A stretch of 64,000 bases of DNA from Flavobacterium sp. WV_118_3. Lineage in GTDB: Bacteria > Bacteroidota > Bacteroidia > Flavobacteriales > Flavobacteriaceae. Positions 17,394 through 26,310 of the stretch are shown in pieces; the first letter of the stretch is position 1, and each line of letters starts with the position of its first letter. The stretch covers positions 2,728,001-2,792,000 of the forward strand of contig NZ_CP156060.1 of assembly GCF_039778605.1 (NCBI RefSeq). The letters run 5' to 3'. The notes beneath the pieces are model-generated. The model was not told the origin of the DNA, made no database searches, and saw only the letters and a list, made by a program, of their open reading frames with translations. The translations under genes were made by a program, and so were the position numbers.

Positions 17394-19565
17394 TTATAGT
17401 TTTTCTTTGATAAAGTTGGTCATTTTAGTATACAATTGCAAACGGGTTTTCCCACCGTAGATACCGTGGTTTTTGTCCGGATAAATCGCCCAGTCAAACT
17501 GTTTGTTTGCCTGTACCAACGCTTCGACCATTTTCATGGTATTCTGCACATGCACATTGTCATCGGCAGTTCCATGGATCAAAAGGAAGTTTCCTTTTAA
17601 TTTCGCCACATGTGTGATTGGTGAATTGTTGTCATATCCGGATGCATTCTCCTGAGGTGTCTGCATGTATCGTTCTGTATAAACGCTGTCATAATATCTC
17701 CAGCTGGTCACCGGAGCCACAGCAATGGCCATTTTAAAGGTGTCATTCCCCTGGAAAATACAGTTTGACGACATGAAACCTCCATAACTCCAACCAAAAA
17801 TTCCAATTCTGGTTTTGTCAACATAAGGGTAGTTCCCAATTACTTTTGCAGCGTCGATCTGGTCTTCTACCTCAAATTTTCCTAATTCTTTATAGGTGCA
17901 TTTTTTAAATTCAGCTCCTTTAAAACCGGTTCCGCGTCCGTCAACACAAGCTACAATATACCCTTGTTGCGTTAACATCGCAAACCAGTAGTCGTCGGTA
18001 TTGTTCCAGTCGTTGTTTACCTGTTGTGATCCCGGTCCGGAATATTGGTACATAAATACCGGGTATTTTTTGTTCGGATCAAAATCTTTCGGTTTCAGGA
18101 TCCACGCGTTCAAACGGTTTCCTTTTTCGGTAGTTAATTCAAAAAACTCTTTTGTTGGTAAATCGTATTTTGCCAGTTTGCTTTCCAAAGCTTCGTTCGA
18201 AACGATGGTTTTTACAAGCTTACCGGTTTTGCTTTCGTTAAGGGTATAGCGCGGTGTGTTTTTAGCACTTGAAAACGAATTGATAAAATACTCAAAATTC
18301 GGACTAAACGTCGCCGCATTGGTACCGGTTTCAGTAGTTAGTCTCTTTTTGTCCTTTCCGTTTAATTTAATACTGTATACATCACGGTTGATGGAACCGT
18401 TTTCTACCGACTGATAGAAAATTGTTCCCGTCTTAGTATCAAATCCATAGTAGTTGGTCACTTCCCATTTCCCTTTGGTAATCTGATTGATTAACTTTCC
18501 GTTTTTGTCGTAATGGTAAATATGGTTAAAACCGTCTTTTTCGCTGGTCCAGATAAAACTATTGTCTTTTAAAAACGTTAGGTTATCCGTCACATCCACA
18601 TAGGCTTTGTCTTTTTCGTTTACAACGATTTTTGTCGCTCCGGAATTTCCGTCTACAAATAAAAGATCCAGATTGTTCTGATGACGGTTTAATACCTGCG
18701 CACTTAACGTATTCGCTTCATTGGTCCATTTGATACGGGCAATGTAGAAATCCTTGTAGGTATCCAGGTTGATTTTTTTTGTTGCTCCGGTCTTTACATC
18801 ATACACGTGCAACGATACAATCGCGTTTTTCTCTCCTGCTTTTGGATATTTGAATACGTATTGTGTCGGGTATAATCCCTGGTTATACATGTCCATAGAA
18901 AATTCCGGTACTTCGGTTTCGTCAAAACGGATAAATCCGATTTTATCACTTCCGGCATTCCAGTCGAAAGCGCGTACAAACGAAAATTCTTCCTCATACA
19001 CCCAATCGGTAATACCGTTGATGATGTGGTTTTTCTTTCCGTCTTTCGTGATTTGAGTGTGTTTTTGTGTGGTCAGGTCGTACACGTATAAGTTGTTGTC
19101 GTGTGCGTATCCTATTTTGGTCCCGTCCGGTGAGAAAGTTGGCTCCTGAACTTTATAGTCGGCCAGTTTGGTCAGGGTCTTTTTGGCAATGTCGTAGATA
19201 AAATAATCGGCTACAAAAGAATGGCGGAAAATCTGATCAGAGTTATTCGCAATTAAAATTTTCTTTTCGTCCGGGCTAAAAGTATAACTGTCTATTCCGT
19301 CCAGTTGTTTGTGATCTTTAGAGTCGATCAGCGTGGTGACTTTGTTTAGTGTGGCGAAATCATACAGATCAATTTGTGACGACCGCGAATTCCGGTCATA
19401 ATTCAGAACCGTATACTGATTCGTGTTCTTCATCGCTTCTAAAGCAGTCATTCCCTGCGTTCTAAAAGCACCGCTCCAAATCTCTTCGAGCGTAATTTTC
19501 TGTTGTGCTACCGCCGACAATGATGTCAGTAACAGTAGAAATAACGATTTTTTAAAGTAATTCAT
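17394..19565 (-). CDS. S9 family dipeptidyl peptidase IV-type enzyme
   Basis: This exported serine peptidase is about 723 residues long. An upstream in-frame ATG (19592) exists, but the start at 19565 gives a clean signal peptide (MNYFKKSLFLLLL...AVAQQ). An N-terminal eight-bladed propeller (DPPIV_N) is followed by an alpha/beta hydrolase domain. The triad is Ser593 in GWSYGGFMS, Asp668 in HGTADDNVH and His700 in PDKNHGIYG. VYEEEFSFVRAFDW holds the Glu-Glu pair that fixes the substrate N-terminus. The family removes N-terminal Xaa-Pro dipeptides. As first gene of the operon it would feed the four transporters with dipeptides. Confidence 0.93.
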   Translation of the reverse strand: MNYFKKSLFLLLLTSLSAVAQQKITLEEIWSGAFRTQGMTALEAMKNTNQYTVLNYDRNSRSSQIDLYDFATLNKVTTLIDSKDHKQLDGIDSYTFSPDEKKILIANNSDQIFRHSFVADYFIYDIAKKTLTKLADYKVQEPTFSPDGTKIGYAHDNNLYVYDLTTQKHTQITKDGKKNHIINGITDWVYEEEFSFVRAFDWNAGSDKIGFIRFDETEVPEFSMDMYNQGLYPTQYVFKYPKAGEKNAIVSLHVYDVKTGATKKINLDTYKDFYIARIKWTNEANTLSAQVLNRHQNNLDLLFVDGNSGATKIVVNEKDKAYVDVTDNLTFLKDNSFIWTSEKDGFNHIYHYDKNGKLINQITKGKWEVTNYYGFDTKTGTIFYQSVENGSINRDVYSIKLNGKDKKRLTTETGTNAATFSPNFEYFINSFSSAKNTPRYTLNESKTGKLVKTIVSNEALESKLAKYDLPTKEFFELTTEKGNRLNAWILKPKDFDPNKKYPVFMYQYSGPGSQQVNNDWNNTDDYWFAMLTQQGYIVACVDGRGTGFKGAEFKKCTYKELGKFEVEDQIDAAKVIGNYPYVDKTRIGIFGWSYGGFMSSNCIFQGNDTFKMAIAVAPVTSWRYYDSVYTERYMQTPQENASGYDNNSPITHVAKLKGNFLLIHGTADDNVHVQNTMKMVEALVQANKQFDWAIYPDKNHGIYGGKTRLQLYTKMTNFIKEKL

Positions 19566-19744
19566 TTTGTCAAATGGTAAAAAAACTTCCAATTTTAGTG
19601 AAAATTTATCAATTAGCCATAACTTTATGTGTTAAATGCAAATTCAATTTTCGAATTTAAAGCCAATTTTATAAGTTTTTACTGTAATTTTTTCCTTAAA
19701 AAAACGTATTTTAAAAATTATCCCCGATTGCATTTTCGAAATCT

Positions 19745-19752
19745 TATCTTTG
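19745..19752 (+). promoter_or_regulatory. -7 box of the HMG-CoA reductase operon
   Basis: TATCTTTG is an exact match to TAnnTTTG, 24 bases before the start codon at 19777. Confidence 0.55.
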
Positions 19753-19776
19753 CAGTAGAATTCAAGATGCCAAAAA

Positions 19777-21093
19777 ATGACGAAAGCTATTGCTGGATTT
19801 TCGAAGTTGTCGAAAGAAGAAAAAATCAACTGGATTGTGAACACCCATTTTAACAATCCGGAAACTGCCAAACAAGTTATCACCCAATATTGGAATTCCG
19901 ACGAAGCCCTTCAAAAGCTTCACGATGAGTTTATTGAAAATACAATTTCCAATTTCTACATGCCTTTGGGTGTGGCACCCAATTTTTTGATCAACGGAAA
20001 AAATGTGACCATTCCAATGGCTATCGAGGAAAGTTCTGTAGTAGCAGCAGCGTCAAAAGCAGCCAAATTCTGGTCCAATCGTGGTGGCTTTAAAACCACG
20101 GTGATCAGTACCGAAAAAATCGGTCAGGTACACTTTATTTACAAAGGTGCTACCGATAAACTGGAAACCTTTTTCCACACCATTAAACCGAAATTCTTTT
20201 CCGAGACCGAAAGCATTACGAAAAACATGCAAAAAAGAGGTGGCGGAATTATCGATATCAACCTGCGCGATAAAACCGGCGAACTGGAGCATTACTACCA
20301 GCTTCATGCTACTTTTAATACCAAAGACAGTATGGGGGCCAATTTTATCAATTCCTGTCTGGAGCAATTTGCCAAGACCTTAAAAGAACAAGCGCTTCAG
20401 TACGATGCTTTTTCGGAAATGGAAAAACAAATCCAGGTGGTGATGAGTATTTTGTCTAATTATGTTCCGAATTGTCTTGTTAGAGCGGAAGTTTCCTGTC
20501 CGGTAGCCGATTTAAAAGAAGACAAACATATTTCGCAGGAAGAGTTCGCCGAAAAGTTTGTTCGTGCTGTTCAGATAGCCGAAATCGAACCGTATCGCGC
20601 CGTAACACACAATAAAGGAATCATGAACGGTATCGATGCCGTGGTGATCGCAACCGGAAATGATTTCCGAGCGGTAGAAGCCGGAGTGCATGCTTTTGCT
20701 TCCCGAAACGGAAAATATTCGAGCCTTTCGCATGCCAAAGTCGAAAACGGTATTTTTACGTTTTGGATGGAAATCCCTCTGGCATTGGGAACAGTAGGTG
20801 GTTTAACCGGCTTACATCCTTTAGTAAAAATAGCACTTGAAATGTTGGAACATCCATCTGCCGAAGAGTTAATGCAAATCGTAGCTGTTGCCGGACTGGC
20901 GCAAAATTTTGCCGCTTTACGTTCCTTAACGACGACCGGAATTCAACAGGGGCATATGAAAATGCATTTGATGAATATCCTGAATCAGTTTCAGGCTACC
21001 GAAACCGAACGTCTACAGGTAACCGCTCATTTCGAGCATCACACGGTGAGTCATTCGGCTGTAGTTGACTATTTGGCATCTTTACGTAAATAA
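19777..21093 (+). CDS. mvaA: Hydroxymethylglutaryl-CoA reductase, class II
   Basis: The 438-residue enzyme interconverts HMG-CoA and mevalonate. Class II features are visible: PLGVAPNFLINGK and the active-site glutamate segment PMAIEESSVVAAASKAAKFW near residue 80, DSMGANFINSCLE for cofactor binding, and HNKGIMNGIDAVVIATGNDFRAVEAG holding the catalytic lysine and aspartate. A histidine-rich C-terminus (HFEHHTVSHSAVVD) supplies the mobile catalytic His. In Bacteroidota this class feeds isoprenoid synthesis even though the family name says degradative. A GYDIA-family GHMP kinase follows six bases later. Confidence 0.95.
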   Translation: MTKAIAGFSKLSKEEKINWIVNTHFNNPETAKQVITQYWNSDEALQKLHDEFIENTISNFYMPLGVAPNFLINGKNVTIPMAIEESSVVAAASKAAKFWSNRGGFKTTVISTEKIGQVHFIYKGATDKLETFFHTIKPKFFSETESITKNMQKRGGGIIDINLRDKTGELEHYYQLHATFNTKDSMGANFINSCLEQFAKTLKEQALQYDAFSEMEKQIQVVMSILSNYVPNCLVRAEVSCPVADLKEDKHISQEEFAEKFVRAVQIAEIEPYRAVTHNKGIMNGIDAVVIATGNDFRAVEAGVHAFASRNGKYSSLSHAKVENGIFTFWMEIPLALGTVGGLTGLHPLVKIALEMLEHPSAEELMQIVAVAGLAQNFAALRSLTTTGIQQGHMKMHLMNILNQFQATETERLQVTAHFEHHTVSHSAVVDYLASLRK

Positions 21094-21099
21094 TTCATT

Positions 21100-22017
21100 T
21101 TGAAAAAGACTTTTTACAGCAACGGAAAACTCCTGCTTACCGGCGAATATGTCGTTCTGGACGGTGCGAAAGCGATTGCACTTCCCACAAAATACGGTCA
21201 GTTTCTCGATATCGAAAAAGGCCCGGAACAAATGATACGTTGGCAAAGTTATGATGCCGATTCGAGCATCTGGTTTGAAGACACTATTTCGTTTGACAGT
21301 ATTCGTAATAAGGAAAATTTCGGATCGCAAGCCGAAATCAAAAACACCTTAATCGAAATTTTGTATGAAGCCGCACAGCTTAATCCTGATTTTCTTGGTT
21401 CCGATACCGGATATAGTGTAACGACGCGTTTAACGTTTCCGCGTTTATGGGGACTTGGTACGTCTTCGACTTTGATTAATAATATCGCACAATGGCTTCA
21501 GATCGACGCCTATCGTTTGCTGGAAACCAGTTTTGGCGGTAGCGGTTATGACATTGCCTGTGCGCAAAACAATACCCCCATCATTTACCAGCTGACGCGT
21601 TTTAAACGACCTACGGTAACCCCTTTGCAGTTGGATTTATCCTTTCAGCAAAATCTGTACTTTGTCTATCTGAATCAGAAGCAAAGCAGCAAATCGGCGA
21701 TTATGAGTTATTACGACAAACAGCAACGTATTGACAAAATGATTCCTAAAATCGATGCGCTAACGGAAGCGATTCTTGTTGCCAATGATTTGTATCAATT
21801 CGGTTCGTTGATCAATCAACACGAAAGTATGCTAAGTGATATATTGGAAATGGAAACCGTTAAGGAACGCTTTTTCAACGATTTTAAAGGCGTCTTAAAG
21901 AGTCTTGGTGCCTGGGGCGGCGATTTTATACTTGCCATAGCGCCAGGTGATCCTACGGCTTATTTTAAAGAAAAAGGCTTTCCGGTTGTTATTCCCTATT
22001 CTGAAATGATTTTATAA
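21100..22017 (+). CDS. GYDIA-family GHMP kinase, TTG start
   Basis: The 305-residue protein begins at TTG; no in-frame ATG exists between the upstream stop and the conserved N-terminus. It has the GHMP features: N-terminal SNGKLLLTGEYVVLDGAKA, ATP loop WGLGTSSTL (117-125) and the family's namesake GGSGYDIACA (146-155). The usual C-terminal motif is weak (SLGAWGGDFILA). GHMP kinases phosphorylate mevalonate, phosphomevalonate and related alcohols. The substrate of this subfamily is not known to me. Its place after HMG-CoA reductase, and the absence of a standard phosphomevalonate kinase beside the other pathway genes, make phosphomevalonate a reasonable guess. Confidence 0.9.
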   Translation: MKKTFYSNGKLLLTGEYVVLDGAKAIALPTKYGQFLDIEKGPEQMIRWQSYDADSSIWFEDTISFDSIRNKENFGSQAEIKNTLIEILYEAAQLNPDFLGSDTGYSVTTRLTFPRLWGLGTSSTLINNIAQWLQIDAYRLLETSFGGSGYDIACAQNNTPIIYQLTRFKRPTVTPLQLDLSFQQNLYFVYLNQKQSSKSAIMSYYDKQQRIDKMIPKIDALTEAILVANDLYQFGSLINQHESMLSDILEMETVKERFFNDFKGVLKSLGAWGGDFILAIAPGDPTAYFKEKGFPVVIPYSEMIL

Positions 22018-22026
22018 AAAAAGCAT

Positions 22027-22070
22027 CATAAAAAAAGGCATCCGATTTTCATCGGATGCCTTTTTTTATG
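22027..22070. terminator. Strong bidirectional terminator
   Basis: A perfect 20-base stem (22027-22046 with 22051-22070) has a TTTC loop and seven-base A and T runs inside the arms. It sits between two convergent operons, GYDIA kinase on the plus strand and the PpiD-like gene on the minus strand, and can stop both. Confidence 0.9.
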
Positions 22071-22086
22071 GACTACAGTCGGTATA

Positions 22087-24186
22087 CTATTGTAACGCAG
22101 CTCTGTTATCTTCAATCTTAGCAGCTGCTTTCAGGGCAGCGATTACGCGGTATGAAGAAGCGCCTTGTGATTGTGTTTTGATTTTTGCAGTGTAAGTCGC
22201 ATAGTTGGGTAAAGCCGGAGCTTTTACTACGTCTTTCGTTCTGATCATGAAAACAGCCATTTGACCTTCAATTAATTTTGAAGTTTTTCCGTTTCCTAAT
22301 CCGAAAGCCGTTCCTACAACTTTAGGCTCTTGCCCGATGTTCGGGATACTTGGGTTATCGATTGTCACATTTGAAGCTACGTTAACAGCAGCACCTGATT
22401 TTTGTGAAACCGCTTCCAAAGTAGCACCTTGCATTTTAGCTTTGATTTTCTCCGCTTTTTTCTGGTTTCTCAGGATTGGCAATACCGTTTGTTTAGCCTC
22501 TTCCAAAGAAATCAATCCGGTTTCGTTTTTCCCTTTTAATTTTGCGATGATATGTCCTTCAAGGTTATCAAATTTCTTAACAGCTCCTTCTTTTGTATCT
22601 TTTCCAAATGCCCAAAGTACAATTTGTCTCTGGTTTTGAAGTCCTGGAAGACTTTCGTCTGTCGCTTTAACGTTCATAGCCGGAACTACCGTTAATCCCA
22701 TTTCTTTTGCTACTTTGTCAAAATCTTTATCTGCAGCTTCCGCTTCTAATTTTGTAGCTTTTACATAAATCGCATCAGCAGTTGCCTCAGATGGCTCAAT
22801 TTTTTGTGCAATAGTAGCCAAACGAACAGCGTCGTATTTATCGTCTACCTTAATTACGTGGAAACCATATTCTGTTTCTACCATTCCGATTTTACCTACC
22901 GGGTTGTTAAATACGAAATCGTTGAAGGTTTTCACCATTTGACCAGGTTGGATGTTATCGTACATACCTCCGGTTTGTTTTGATCCCGGATCGTCTGTAT
23001 TGGTCATCGCCAACATGGCAAAACTTGATGGATTTGCCTGTGCTTGTTTTAACAATTCTTCTGCTTTCGCTTTTGCTTCTTCTTTTGTTCTGGTAATACC
23101 TGGCATTTTCCCGGCATAGCTCAATAGAATGTGACTTGCTTTTGCAGTCGCTCCACCTTTTCTACCCATCATTTTAGACAAACAATAGTAACCGTTGTGG
23201 ATATAAGGACCAAATACTTCTCCTGTAGCAAGGTTAAACAACTGCTCCTGGTTTTCCAATGGCAGGTCTTTTTTCGCTACATACGATGAATCGTATTTGA
23301 TATCGGAATTCGCGTTTACGAACTCTTCTACGTTTTTAGCACCTTTGAAACCTGGTAAGGTATCGTTAGTACTTGTTTTTTCGTTGTAAACCACACGTCC
23401 GGATAACAATCCTGTGATTGTTTTCTTCATTTCATCCTCGTCTTCTTTAGACGGTTTGTTTTCGAAGAATACGTATTCTACTTCACGTGAGTTTTCAGAT
23501 TTGTATTTTTTAGGATTTTTCTTAACGTAATCCAAAATTTCGCTATCGGAAACTTTTACTTCATCATCGTTGATTGTAGTATATGGAACCGCTACATAGT
23601 CGAAATTAACTTTGTCATTTTCTCTTTCGTAAGCAAATTTACCATCACTTTTAGTCGTTACAAGACCTGCTTTGATCATGGTATAATACATTTGCTCGGT
23701 AGCCATTTGCTGCAATTGTTTTTCATACGCCAACCAGTTATTCCACTGATCCGGCTGCGATGATTTGATACTGGCTACAAATTCGTTGAATTTATTTACG
23801 TCAAACTGACCGGCAGCATTTAAAAATCTTGGATCCTGAGCAAAGTTAGGATTCTGTTTGATCACATTAATCATTTGCTCTTTTCCGATTTTTAAACCGA
23901 TTTTTTCAAATTCAGCGTCTAATAGGATTTGTTTTACTTCCTGCTCCCAAACTCCGTTTGAAGCTTGTGTATTACTCATACCCTGGCTGTTTTTTTCTGC
24001 CATAGATACTTTTTGCAAAAAGTCCTGAGCTGAGATATCTACTCCATTTACACTACCTACGTTACGTGTACTTTGTCTAAATCCTCCGCTTTGGATAACA
24101 TCCCCAATTACGAATGCTAGCAAACAAAATCCGATAACTCCAATTAAAAGGATCGAACGCTGTCTAATTTTTGATAAAACTGCCAT
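22087..24186 (-). CDS. PpiD/SurA-like periplasmic peptidyl-prolyl isomerase
   Basis: The 699-residue protein is anchored by one N-terminal helix (about 10-32). A SurA_N-type chaperone domain (about 35-210) follows. A parvulin rotamase domain is clear near 345-450: ATAKASHILLSYAGK, DPGSKQTGGMYDNIQPGQMV and VETEYGFHVIKV. A second, degenerate parvulin-like region follows. Such proteins help fold outer membrane proteins leaving the Sec channel. It is the last gene of the minus-strand group that starts at coaX, with a 114-base AT-rich gap before it that may hold its own promoter. Confidence 0.9.
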   Translation of the reverse strand: MAVLSKIRQRSILLIGVIGFCLLAFVIGDVIQSGGFRQSTRNVGSVNGVDISAQDFLQKVSMAEKNSQGMSNTQASNGVWEQEVKQILLDAEFEKIGLKIGKEQMINVIKQNPNFAQDPRFLNAAGQFDVNKFNEFVASIKSSQPDQWNNWLAYEKQLQQMATEQMYYTMIKAGLVTTKSDGKFAYERENDKVNFDYVAVPYTTINDDEVKVSDSEILDYVKKNPKKYKSENSREVEYVFFENKPSKEDEDEMKKTITGLLSGRVVYNEKTSTNDTLPGFKGAKNVEEFVNANSDIKYDSSYVAKKDLPLENQEQLFNLATGEVFGPYIHNGYYCLSKMMGRKGGATAKASHILLSYAGKMPGITRTKEEAKAKAEELLKQAQANPSSFAMLAMTNTDDPGSKQTGGMYDNIQPGQMVKTFNDFVFNNPVGKIGMVETEYGFHVIKVDDKYDAVRLATIAQKIEPSEATADAIYVKATKLEAEAADKDFDKVAKEMGLTVVPAMNVKATDESLPGLQNQRQIVLWAFGKDTKEGAVKKFDNLEGHIIAKLKGKNETGLISLEEAKQTVLPILRNQKKAEKIKAKMQGATLEAVSQKSGAAVNVASNVTIDNPSIPNIGQEPKVVGTAFGLGNGKTSKLIEGQMAVFMIRTKDVVKAPALPNYATYTAKIKTQSQGASSYRVIAALKAAAKIEDNRAALQ

Positions 24187-24300
24187 CTTTTATGATATTA
24201 TTTTTTTTATTCAGTGGGCGAAAATACAATTATCTATTTAATAATAAAAGATGTCCCACTATATTTTCAAATATTTTTACTTTTTTATTTGGATATTTCT

Positions 24301-25557
24301 TTATTCTTTGATACGAACTTCGATTAATTCAATTCGTTTACCGGAAGCCTCGCGTATTATAATCCGGTAACCGGACAACTCCAATTGCTGTCCCTGTTGC
24401 GGGATTTCCTTGGTCGCATGTACAATGAAGCCTCCTAATGTAACATAGGAATCACTTACCGGAATTTTAAGATTATATTTCTGGTTAACATATTCCACAT
24501 TTAAACGAGCCGAAAACAAAAATGAATGATCATTTCGCTTTTCCTCAATCAGTTCTTCCAAATCGTGTTCATCTTCAATTTCTCCGAATAATTCTTCGAT
24601 AATATCTTCTACCGTAACAATACCGGCAGTTCCTCCATATTCGTCGATAACTACCGCCATACTTTTCCGCTTTTTTGTAAGCAAATCCAACACCTCTTTA
24701 ATCAGCACGGTTTCCGGTACATATTCCACCGGTATCATTACCGACTGAATATCGGTTGGTTTTTTAAACAGTTCGAACGAATGCACATATCCGATGCTAT
24801 TATCAAGCGTCCCTTCGTATATCACTATTTTGGAATAACCGGTTTCTACAAATAATTCCCGCAGTTCTGTAACATTATCACACAATTCCACCGCAGCAAT
24901 TTCCGTTCGCGGCGTCATAATATCGCGCACTTTTACATCGGAAAATTCCAATGCATTCTGAAAAATCTGTATCTCGGTATCTATTTCCTGCTGGTTTTCG
25001 GCCGCATTGACCTGTTCGGTAATATAGGTTCCCAACTCGCCCCTATTAAAATACAGTACCTCTTTATTTCGTTCGAGTTTAAAAACATGAACCAGGACTT
25101 TATCAGCAATCGCTACGACAATCTTGGAAATCCCGGAAAATAGCAGGTAAAAGCAATAGGCCGGCAAGGCCAGTACTTTAATCAGCGTATTCGGATAAAT
25201 CTGAAAAATAACTTTCGGAAGAAAACTGGATGTAAGTAATAACAATGCGGTTGCCATAACCACCTGCATCACAATCATCTGAAACGGACTTAATAAAACA
25301 CTGTGTTCCCGAAGCAATTGCACCACCAATGCACTGGAAAAATAACCGTAAATCGTAAAAACGATACTTTTTCCCAATAGCATAGACGCTATAAAATGAG
25401 CCGGTTTTTCGGTGAGTCGGGTTAGTATTTTTGAAAAAAAAGTGTTTTGTTTTTTTTCGATACTCAGGTAAACTTTATTGGAAGCGATATAGGCTATTTC
25501 CATCCCGGAAAAGAACGCGGACAAAATCAGACACGTTATGATTATCGCTATTTCCAT
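24301..25557 (-). CDS. CNNM/CorC-type membrane protein with CBS pair (hemolysin family)
   Basis: The 418-residue protein has an N-terminal CNNM (DUF21) membrane domain with about four helices, starting AFFSGMEIAYIASNK. Two CBS domains follow (about 205-330; VRDIMTPRTEIAAVELCDN and VVIDEYGGTAGIVTVEDIIEELFGEIEDEHD), then a C-terminal CorC_HlyC domain (GFIVHATKEIPQQGQ). Relatives take part in Mg2+/Co2+ export; GldE of gliding flavobacteria has this architecture, but no gld neighbours are present to support that name. It sits 12 bases after a 58-residue membrane gene. Confidence 0.92.
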   Translation of the reverse strand: MEIAIIITCLILSAFFSGMEIAYIASNKVYLSIEKKQNTFFSKILTRLTEKPAHFIASMLLGKSIVFTIYGYFSSALVVQLLREHSVLLSPFQMIVMQVVMATALLLLTSSFLPKVIFQIYPNTLIKVLALPAYCFYLLFSGISKIVVAIADKVLVHVFKLERNKEVLYFNRGELGTYITEQVNAAENQQEIDTEIQIFQNALEFSDVKVRDIMTPRTEIAAVELCDNVTELRELFVETGYSKIVIYEGTLDNSIGYVHSFELFKKPTDIQSVMIPVEYVPETVLIKEVLDLLTKKRKSMAVVIDEYGGTAGIVTVEDIIEELFGEIEDEHDLEELIEEKRNDHSFLFSARLNVEYVNQKYNLKIPVSDSYVTLGGFIVHATKEIPQQGQQLELSGYRIIIREASGKRIELIEVRIKE

Positions 25558-25569
25558 ATATTGCTTATC

Positions 25570-25746
25570 CTATCGTTTCATCTTGTTTGAAAAATGCCTT
25601 CTGAAGAAAAACATAAAAATGGCTACAGCCGCAAAAAGAAAATTAATCAGGTAGCTTTCTCCGGCCTGTTGTCGCCGTACGCCTTCATAAATAAACAATA
25701 CTGCTAAAACCAAATACAAATAGTGGACGTACTTTAATAATCCCAT
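25570..25746 (-). CDS. 58-residue membrane protein between lptC and the CNNM gene
   Basis: The reading frame runs from ATG at 25746 to TAG at 25570. It begins MGLLKYVHYLYLVLAVLFIY, then a short polar link (EGVRRQQAGESY), a second hydrophobic helix (LINFLFAAVAIFMFFF) and a basic tail RRHFSNKMKR. Two membrane helices with a positive C-terminus predict both ends in the cytoplasm. It starts two bases after the lptC stop and ends 12 bases before the CNNM gene, the packed spacing of a real operon member. I know no function. Confidence 0.75.
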   Translation of the reverse strand: MGLLKYVHYLYLVLAVLFIYEGVRRQQAGESYLINFLFAAVAIFMFFFRRHFSNKMKR

Positions 25747-25748
25747 AA

Positions 25749-26303
25749 TTACTCTATCTTTGAAATCTCGCCCCTGTTTTGCTGGGCATTCATAACTGAA
25801 AAATCTTTGCTAAAATCGATACCTTTTCCTTCCAGGTAACTGTTCGCATCTGTAAATTTAAAATATTTCTCGGTAAAAAACCATTCATTTTTCTGATCGT
25901 AGTACAATTGTTCCGTTTGCAAGACCTTACCATCGCTCGAGGTTATCTTTACATTACCCTGTAAATCGATAATATCGGTTTTAGCGTAGGTAATCGCATA
26001 GTCGGATTCCACGTAGCTTTTATTACCACGTTCGTCAAAAAGGGTCACAAATACGCCTTTCGGAAATTCAGTATACGGATATTTTAAATTGGAAAAATCC
26101 AACAATAACGGGCTCACTAATATCGCTTTGATCTTACCCGAATCGGTGTATTTTAAGTTCACATTTTCGGCTTCACCAATGGGAGAAAACGGTACCGCAT
26201 TGATACGCTGTACGTCTTTAAAATTGCTTTCGCATGAAAAAAACACAGTCACAGCGAGAACTGTGACTAATGTTAGAAAATATTTTCCAAAGTGTACCTT
26301 CAT
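25749..26303 (-). CDS. lptC: LPS export protein LptC (lipoprotein form)
   Basis: The start is set at 26303, since the longer frame from 26345 would overlap the upstream gene and hide the signal. From there MKVHFGKYFLTL...FFSCESN is a lipoprotein signal (lipobox VFFSC). The remainder is a beta-rich LptC/OstA-like domain with typical segments: FPKGVFVTLFDERGNKSYVESDYAITYAKTD and VKITSSDGKVLQTEQLYYDQ. LptC passes lipopolysaccharide from the LptBFG exporter to LptA in the periplasm. A lipid anchor in place of a membrane helix is common in Bacteroidota. It follows an outer membrane protein gene by seven bases. Confidence 0.88.
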   Translation of the reverse strand: MKVHFGKYFLTLVTVLAVTVFFSCESNFKDVQRINAVPFSPIGEAENVNLKYTDSGKIKAILVSPLLLDFSNLKYPYTEFPKGVFVTLFDERGNKSYVESDYAITYAKTDIIDLQGNVKITSSDGKVLQTEQLYYDQKNEWFFTEKYFKFTDANSYLEGKGIDFSKDFSVMNAQQNRGEISKIE

Positions 26304-26310
26304 CAGAATA

